A DNA stretch of 10,836 bases from Methylomonas sp. (lineage in GTDB: Bacteria; Pseudomonadota; Gammaproteobacteria; Methylococcales; Methylomonadaceae), in contig JAQTYP010000076.1 of assembly GCA_028688235.1 (NCBI GenBank), forward strand, positions 1-10,836. The letters are read 5' to 3'. A program made the position numbers and the translations under genes. The notes below the pieces were generated by a model that searched no databases, was not told the origin of the DNA, and worked only from the letters and a program-made list of their open reading frames with translations. Shown one piece after another: positions 6,873 to 10,836 of this stretch (position 1 is the first letter of the stretch; every line of letters starts with the position of its first letter).

Positions 6873-7136
6873 TCAACGACGCCCGCGTTTGCCCTTTACG
6901 CCTTTATCGACGTCGACGTAAATGGTCTTGCCGAGAAAATCCTTGCCGTTCAGACCCGCGATTGCGGCGCGGGCTTCGTGACCTTCCATGTCAACCGTGG
7001 CAAAACCGCGCAATTGGCCGGTAAAAAAGTCTTGATTCACTTTCATGCCGAACACTTTGCCATAAGTGGCAAACAGATCATGCACACCGGATTCGGTGGC
7101 GGCGGCAGGTAAACCTCGTACAACAAGCGTCAGCAT
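6873..7136 (-). CDS. Small single-domain RRM RNA-binding protein
   Basis: This 87-residue protein is essentially one RNA recognition motif. RNP2 is LVVRGL (residues 4-9) and RNP1 is RGFATVDM (43-50). The order is the usual beta-alpha-beta-beta-alpha-beta, ending in a short basic tail KGKRGRR. Such stand-alone RRM proteins occur in cyanobacteria and many Proteobacteria, often linked to cold or RNA metabolism. No specific role can be read here. Two of the three aromatic positions that usually stack on RNA are replaced: Val5 in RNP2 and Thr47 in RNP1, while Phe45 is kept. I chose the ATG at 7136 because GGAG lies about 8 bp upstream and the protein then begins directly with the RRM beta strand. 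The frame upstream to 7193 adds nothing conserved. It lies 81 bp before the XRE gene and is divergent from SulP. Confidence 0.9.
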   Translation of the reverse strand: MLTLVVRGLPAAATESGVHDLFATYGKVFGMKVNQDFFTGQLRGFATVDMEGHEARAAIAGLNGKDFLGKTIYVDVDKGVKGKRGRR

Positions 7137-7270
7137 GATGGAACTCCAATCAAAAATTAAAAATTTGGATATTGAGTATGACCATCCGCTCAATTGAATC
7201 TGAAAGCAAAACCAAATCTAAAACAAGCCATCATTAGCTCGCCGCACCTAGACATGGCGCCACAGCAATA

Positions 7271-7315
7271 ACCATTAAAATATTATCATACTAGACATTT
7301 CACTATTTTAATAGT
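7271..7315. promoter_or_regulatory. Two putative operator sites upstream of the SulP gene
   Basis: Site 2, ACTATTTTAATAGT (7302-7315), is a perfect inverted repeat of 6-bp arms around TT. Site 1, ACCATTAAAATATT (7271-7284), read on the minus strand, is AATATTTTAATGGT and matches site 2 at 12 of 14 positions. Their centres are 31 bp apart, close to three helical turns, so two dimers would bind the same DNA face. Site 2 ends 44 bases before the SulP ATG. The same motif stands before the XRE gene at 6817-6830. The tract is AT-rich, which raises the chance of coincidental similarity, especially for site 1. Confidence 0.5.
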
Positions 7316-7359
7316 AAAAACAGCGCCACCCATTCATAACATCATAAAAGGAAGACAGG

Positions 7360-9000
7360 ATGAAATACGCCACAACGCGAAACTCTGGCATAAGAGGCAG
7401 CCTGACTCACTTAGGCCGACACTGGCAAGCCGATTTGACGGCGGGCTTTTTGGTGTTTCTGATCGCACTCCCCTTATGTCTGGGCGTGGCCGTCGCCTCC
7501 GGATTTCCACCGATGTCCGGCGTCATTTCCGCCATCGTCGGCGGCTTAGTGGTTTCGCATATCAACGGCTCGCATTTGACGATTACCGGCCCCGCGGCCG
7601 GCCTGATTGTCGTCATTCTGGCCTCGGTCCAAAACTTGGGCCATGGCGATAGCTGGGCGGGCTACCACTTTACATTGGCGGCAATCGTCATGTCCGGCCT
7701 ATTCCAACTGATACTGGGATATTTTAAAGCCGGACGTTTGGTGTCATTCTTCCCATCTTCTGTCGTCCATGGCATGCTGGCGGCGATTGGAATCATCATC
7801 GTCACCAAACAACTCCCTGTGATGCTCGGGGTCAAGGTTCAGGATGCGCCGACCATACTGGCAAGCATCGCGCAGCTATGGCAAGCCCAAGCGTTTTTTG
7901 TGCCTAAGATCGCCTTGATCGCCTGGCTGTCTCTTATTGTTTTAGTCGGCTGGCCTCACCTACGCCAGCCCATGCTAAACAAAATCCCTGCGCCGTTATT
8001 AGCCATAGTCGGCGGCATAGCGTTAGGCTACGGCTTCGACCTGAATCACTTTCAACCCGATTCAGTATTCAAACTACCGGCCGGTATCGATATTTCCGGT
8101 CCGTATTTGGTCGCGGTGCCCGATAGCATCACCGCCAGCCTATTTCTGCCCGATTTTTCCAAAATCGGCGCTTTCGCATTCTGGGAGAGCGTGCTTTCCA
8201 TTACGCTGATCGGTAGCCTGGAAACCTTACTCAGTACGACGGCGGTGGATAAATTGGACCCTCAACAACGCTCTTCGGACTTGAACCGCGACCTACTTGC
8301 CATCGGCCTGGGCAACACGATTTCAGGCATGATAGGCGGATTACCGATGATAGCCGAGATCGTCCGCAGTTCCGCCAATATCGATTACGGCGCCAAGACC
8401 CGTTGGGCAAATTTCTTCCACGGCGGATTTTTACTGTTGGTTGTTGCGCTGTTTCCGCACTTACTGGCGGCGATTCCGCTGGCATCCTTAGCCGCCTTAT
8501 TAGTGTATGTCGGCTTCAAACTGGCCTCGCCCAGGGTCTTCGTTAAATCGCTGGATATTGGCAAAGAACAATTGCTGATATTCGTCGTTACCATCGCCGG
8601 AGTCCTTGCCAGTAACTTGCTGGCGGGCGTTGTGATCGGCATGGCGGCAAAACTGTTGATCCATCTGATACGCGGCGTCCCACTAAAAAATCTGTTAACG
8701 ATTTCCTGCCGGGTTGAACGGCAAAACGGCGACACTTATGTAGTCAAGCTCGAGGGTTCCGCGATTTTTTCCAATATCGCCACCCTGAAAAGCGAACTGG
8801 CGGCATTGCCTGACGGTATGAATATCATTTTCGATTTTACCGATGCTTACTTGATCGACCATACGGTGATGAACTTCGTAAGTACTTTTAAAACCGATTA
8901 TGCAGTGCGTGGCGGTCGTTGCGAGTTACGGGGACTGGACAATCATGAATCCTATGCCAACCATGAATTAGCGGCTCGGATTAACAAACGGCTCGGCTAA
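7360..9000 (+). CDS. SulP-family inorganic anion transporter with C-terminal STAS domain
   Basis: This 546-residue inner-membrane transporter of the SulP/SLC26 family moves an inorganic anion such as sulfate or bicarbonate. The family N-terminal part is clear: ADLTAGFLVFLIALPLCLGVAVASGFPP (about 24-51), then HLTITGPAAGLIVVIL (about 72-87). Many hydrophobic segments follow up to about residue 435. The C-terminal STAS domain spans about 447-540. Where STAS domains of anti-sigma antagonists carry a phosphorylatable Ser or Thr, this one reads DFTDAYLIDHTVM (492-504), so phosphorylation control in that style is doubtful. The start at 7360 follows AAAGGAAG (7347-7354) at good spacing. The substrate cannot be read from sequence. 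A bicarbonate role is suggested only by a carbonic anhydrase gene 3.2 kb away. Palindromes upstream point to control by the XRE protein. Confidence 0.92.
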   Translation: MKYATTRNSGIRGSLTHLGRHWQADLTAGFLVFLIALPLCLGVAVASGFPPMSGVISAIVGGLVVSHINGSHLTITGPAAGLIVVILASVQNLGHGDSWAGYHFTLAAIVMSGLFQLILGYFKAGRLVSFFPSSVVHGMLAAIGIIIVTKQLPVMLGVKVQDAPTILASIAQLWQAQAFFVPKIALIAWLSLIVLVGWPHLRQPMLNKIPAPLLAIVGGIALGYGFDLNHFQPDSVFKLPAGIDISGPYLVAVPDSITASLFLPDFSKIGAFAFWESVLSITLIGSLETLLSTTAVDKLDPQQRSSDLNRDLLAIGLGNTISGMIGGLPMIAEIVRSSANIDYGAKTRWANFFHGGFLLLVVALFPHLLAAIPLASLAALLVYVGFKLASPRVFVKSLDIGKEQLLIFVVTIAGVLASNLLAGVVIGMAAKLLIHLIRGVPLKNLLTISCRVERQNGDTYVVKLEGSAIFSNIATLKSELAALPDGMNIIFDFTDAYLIDHTVMNFVSTFKTDYAVRGGRCELRGLDNHESYANHELAARINKRLG

Positions 9001-9002
9001 GT

Positions 9003-9059
9003 CCCCGTCAGGACCCGGGGCATTGCCTGGTGTCCTGCTCCCTACGAGCAGGACACCAG
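9003..9059. terminator. Tandem hairpins after SulP
   Basis: CTGGTGTCCTGCTC (9027-9040) and GAGCAGGACACCAG (9046-9059) form a perfect 14-bp stem around CCTAC. A smaller hairpin, CCCCG (9003-9007) with CGGGG (9016-9020), lies just before it and begins 3 bases after the SulP stop. No T tract follows on the plus strand. Sitting between convergent stops at 9000 and 9156, the long stem may block transcription from both sides. Confidence 0.7.
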
Positions 9060-9109
9060 TTGAGCATCATTATTAGCGCGCCAAAAGGACCAATCGCAAA
9101 GTTTTATGT

Positions 9110-9138
9110 GAGGCGACGCAATCAGCAGGCAACGCCTC
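9110..9138 (-). terminator. Possible hairpin after rpoS
   Basis: GAGGCG (9110-9115) pairs with CGCCTC (9133-9138), and two further inner pairs are possible after a mismatch and a wobble. It starts 17 bases past the rpoS stop. No U tract follows in the rpoS direction, so its function as a terminator is uncertain. Confidence 0.35.
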
Positions 9139-9155
9139 GAACATTTTCGTGTCTA

Positions 9156-10142
9156 TCAATTGAAAATGGATTCGAACGAATAACCCGTATCTTCCAATAT
9201 TTCTTTCAGGCGCTTGAGTCCATCCATTTGAATCTGTCTGACCCTCTCGCGGGTAACCCCCAATTCGAGAGCAACCTGTTCCAGCGTAGCGCTTTCGAAA
9301 CCGCATAGACCGTAACGACGACAAATCACCTCGCGCTGCTTGTCGGCCAATTGATAAACCCAATGAGTGACGTTATGTTGAATCAAATCTTCCTGCAAGA
9401 TCTCGGCCGGCGAACGTCCCTCCTCTTCGGTAATGGTCTCAAGCAAAGGCTTGTCGAAATCCTTCCCATAAGAGACATCGACAGAGGTGACCCGCTCGTT
9501 CAATTTGAGCATTTTATTGACCGTATTAACCGGTTTGTCCAAATGCCTTGCAATATCGTCGGCGGTCGGTTCGTGATCCAGGTGCTGCGCCAGATTGCGT
9601 TGCGCCTTCAAGTACACGTTCATTTCCTTGACGATATGAATCGGCAAACGAATGGTACGGGTTTGATTCATGATGGCCCGTTCTATGGTTTGCCTGATCC
9701 ACCATGTGGCGTAGGTTGAAAAACGAAAGCCCCGGTCGGGGTCGAATTTCTCGACCGCCCGTATCAATCCGAGATTGCCTTCCTCTATCAAATCCAGTAA
9801 CGGCAAACCTCTGTTTAAGTAGCGCCGCGAAATTTTGACCACCAGACGCAGATTACTTTCTATCATCACTTTGCGAGCATCCGGATCGCCTTGCAAGGCT
9901 CTCTTGCCGAAAATTTTCTCTTCATCCGCGCTAAGTAACTGTGATTTACTCAACTCATTAAGGTAGGCACGCGTCGCATCGAAATTGCTTTCGGCCTGGA
10001 TGTCGGCGACATCGATATCCGGTACTTTAAAGCCATCGGAAGCATCGATTTCAGGGCTATCATCGTCGATGTCGTCAAACGACATGATGTCGGGACTATC
10101 CATTTCTAGCTCTTTAGATAACTCGATCGCTTCTTCCATCAT
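9156..10142 (-). CDS. rpoS: RNA polymerase sigma factor RpoS (sigma-38)
   Basis: This is the stationary-phase and general-stress sigma factor. It is 328 residues (E. coli 330). An acidic N-terminal region (1-50) precedes region 1.2 (about 53-86). Region 2 is almost identical to other RpoS proteins: ESNLRLVVKISRRYLNRG, then LIEEGNLGLIRAVEKFDPDRG, then YATWWIRQTIERAIMNQ (144-160). TIRLPIHIVKEMNVYL follows, with Lys172 matching Lys173 of E. coli, the residue contacted by the adaptor RssB. Region 4.2 is ATLEQVALELGVTRERVRQIQ (285-305). The start at 10142 has GGAG 7 bases upstream; the next codon is also ATG, so the start may be 10139. In many gammaproteobacteria nlpD lies immediately upstream and carries the rpoS promoter. 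Here a 394-bp noncoding gap and a J-domain gene are found instead. It converges with SulP. Confidence 0.97.
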   Translation of the reverse strand: MMEEAIELSKELEMDSPDIMSFDDIDDDSPEIDASDGFKVPDIDVADIQAESNFDATRAYLNELSKSQLLSADEEKIFGKRALQGDPDARKVMIESNLRLVVKISRRYLNRGLPLLDLIEEGNLGLIRAVEKFDPDRGFRFSTYATWWIRQTIERAIMNQTRTIRLPIHIVKEMNVYLKAQRNLAQHLDHEPTADDIARHLDKPVNTVNKMLKLNERVTSVDVSYGKDFDKPLLETITEEEGRSPAEILQEDLIQHNVTHWVYQLADKQREVICRRYGLCGFESATLEQVALELGVTRERVRQIQMDGLKRLKEILEDTGYSFESIFN

Positions 10143-10393
10143 GACTCTTCTCCAGGTGTTAGGCTTATGATTATTGGGCTGTCATTGCTGGTTAACAAAT
10201 TTGTACAAGGGTCAACATTCGAAACGCAGACGCGCTTAAAGCCGATAAATGTATTGGTCGAATCGACGGAAACGCAATTACACAATGATTGTATGTGCTT
10301 TATCGAACAAACCGTTTCGCAAATGATGAAATTCAAGCATACCGTCTTTTTATGCAAAGCGCCAGTTTAACTTTAAGACAATTTTATTATTAA

Positions 10394-10416
10394 TTGATTT
10401 TGTTAACAAAAATCAA
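10394..10416. promoter_or_regulatory. AT-rich palindrome, possible operator
   Basis: TTGATTTT (10394-10401) and its nearly symmetric partner AAAATCAA (10409-10416) flank GTTAAC plus one A. This gives an almost perfect 23-base inverted repeat. It lies far upstream of rpoS (about 250 bp) and downstream of the J-domain gene. It could be a regulator binding site or part of a transcript end. Which regulator, if any, is unknown. Confidence 0.35.
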
Positions 10417-10427
10417 AAAATAGGGAA

Positions 10428-10474
10428 GGAGATTTCGTACAAAATTCGCGAATCGCCCCCGCGAAACAATCTCC
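10428..10474 (-). terminator. Compound hairpin after the J-domain gene
   Basis: GGAGAT (10428-10433) pairs with ATCTCC (10469-10474). Inside, TTCG (10434-10437) pairs with CGAA (10462-10465), leaving ACA bulged, and the loop contains the palindrome ATTCGCGAAT (10444-10453). Read on the minus strand, the stem is followed by CTTCCCTATTTTTTG, so a displaced T run could make it the terminator of the J-domain gene, which stops 62 bases earlier. Confidence 0.4.
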
Positions 10475-10536
10475 TATGCCATTGTTTTTAATTATAAATA
10501 ATAAAATTCATCGGCCAGTTCCATTCGATGATGCGG

Positions 10537-10836
10537 CTAACCCTCCAGCAATACTTTTTTGGCAAGATTGATTTTTGCAGCCAGATAATCGGAACCTCCC
10601 TTATCTGGATGTAGCCTGGAAATCAATTTCCTATGCGCTTGTATAATGTCGTCATCGCTGGCACCTGGCTTAAGCCCAAGCACTTCCAGCGCTTCGGCTT
10701 TAGCCATTGAACCTCCGCGCCTACGCACGTACGCTTGCTCATCGGATCGATGGGTATCTGATCTCGTCCCCTTATACTGTTCCCACAAGCTATGCAGCTG
10801 CGGTGCGTATCGCATAATGACAGGCATTGAACGCAG
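10537..10836 (-). CDS. J-domain (DnaJ-like) protein, C-terminal part (5' end off right edge)
   Basis: The frame is open to the right edge, so the gene starts outside the window; at least 99 codons are present, ending in TAG. The last 56 residues form a J domain: EALEVLGLKPGASDDDIIQAHRKL, then RLHPDKGGSDYLAAKINLAKKVLL. It has the HPD tripeptide that stimulates the Hsp70 ATPase. A C-terminal J domain after a membrane-proximal linker resembles Tim14-like or DjlA-like membrane co-chaperones; the membrane segment would be in the missing N-terminal part. A strong Shine-Dalgarno sequence, GGAGGT (10711-10716), sits just before an internal in-frame ATG at 10707. A separate 56-residue J-domain-only product is therefore possible. 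The gene lies upstream of rpoS on the same strand. Confidence 0.85.
   Translation of the reverse strand: MRSMPVIMRYAPQLHSLWEQYKGTRSDTHRSDEQAYVRRRGGSMAKAEALEVLGLKPGASDDDIIQAHRKLISRLHPDKGGSDYLAAKINLAKKVLLEG

Larger units (their letters stand above)
10143..10536. other. Long noncoding gap upstream of rpoS
   Basis: No well-supported gene lies in these 394 bases. Short open frames occur on both strands (a minus-strand TTG-started frame ending in the rpoS ATG, and a plus-strand frame from 10167), but neither has a convincing ribosome binding site or recognisable product. The gap probably holds the rpoS promoter and a long 5' untranslated leader, which in other bacteria is a target of small RNAs. 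I could not pick a clear -10/-35 pair. Symmetric elements include ACAAATTTGT (10195-10204), the palindrome at 10394-10416 and the hairpin at 10428-10474. GTTAACAAA occurs twice, at 10191-10199 and 10402-10410. Confidence 0.5.

Noticed and set aside
10139..10357. 72-codon minus-strand frame ending in an overlap with the rpoS ATG, a possible leader peptide
   Set aside because: It starts at TTG, has no clear ribosome binding site, an unusual Cys-rich composition and no recognisable family; an overlapping plus-strand frame covers the same DNA.
10167..10370. 67-codon plus-strand frame in the rpoS leader
   Set aside because: Lies in AT-rich noncoding DNA opposite another open frame, with no recognisable product and only a weak AGG upstream.

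Overview
The window looks like chromosomal DNA of a free-living gammaproteobacterium. The evidence is a full-length RpoS, a YjdM/PhnA protein close to the E. coli one, a DnaQ with a beta-clamp-binding tail, and Ppk1. Gene style and the dispersed palindromic repeat would fit a methylotroph such as Methylococcales, but that placement is inference and was not tested. Most of the window is ordinary housekeeping DNA. The accessory signals are an insertion-sequence end at the left edge, a repeat-rich gap upstream of queA, and a small regulator/transporter module in the middle.

Layout, left to right. Positions 1-252 hold the start of an ISKra4-type transposase on the minus strand, running off the window. 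A 408-bp gap leads to a plus-strand pair, ppk1 (661-2748) and dnaQ (2754-3476), separated by 5 bp. A beta-carbonic anhydrase (3565-4143) follows. It converges on queA (4268-5287, minus) across a perfect 13-bp hairpin. Upstream of queA, 5288-5607 holds an inverted pair of REP-like repeats and then a chain of RNA-type hairpins with a possible pseudoknot and an orphan translation start. Next on the minus strand come yjdM/phnA (5608-5949), an XRE-family regulator with a C-terminal S24-like domain (6003-6791) and a small RRM protein (6873-7136). Divergent from these is a SulP-family anion transporter (7360-9000, plus). It converges on rpoS (9156-10142, minus) across strong hairpins. A 394-bp gap with palindromes lies between rpoS and the C-terminal part of a J-domain protein (10537 to the right edge, minus).

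The main new observation is a 14-bp palindrome, ACTATTTTAAYAGT. It occurs just upstream of the XRE/S24 regulator gene and twice, 31 bp apart centre to centre, just upstream of the SulP gene. I infer that the regulator represses or activates itself and the transporter. Its S24-like domain lacks the usual Ser/Lys dyad, so control by ligand binding or oligomerisation is more likely than self-cleavage. The transporter could move bicarbonate, which would fit the nearby carbonic anhydrase, but its substrate cannot be read from the sequence.

ppk1 and rpoS both serve stress and stationary-phase physiology, but nothing seen here links them beyond proximity. No tRNA, rRNA or CRISPR array was seen. No defence system was recognised.
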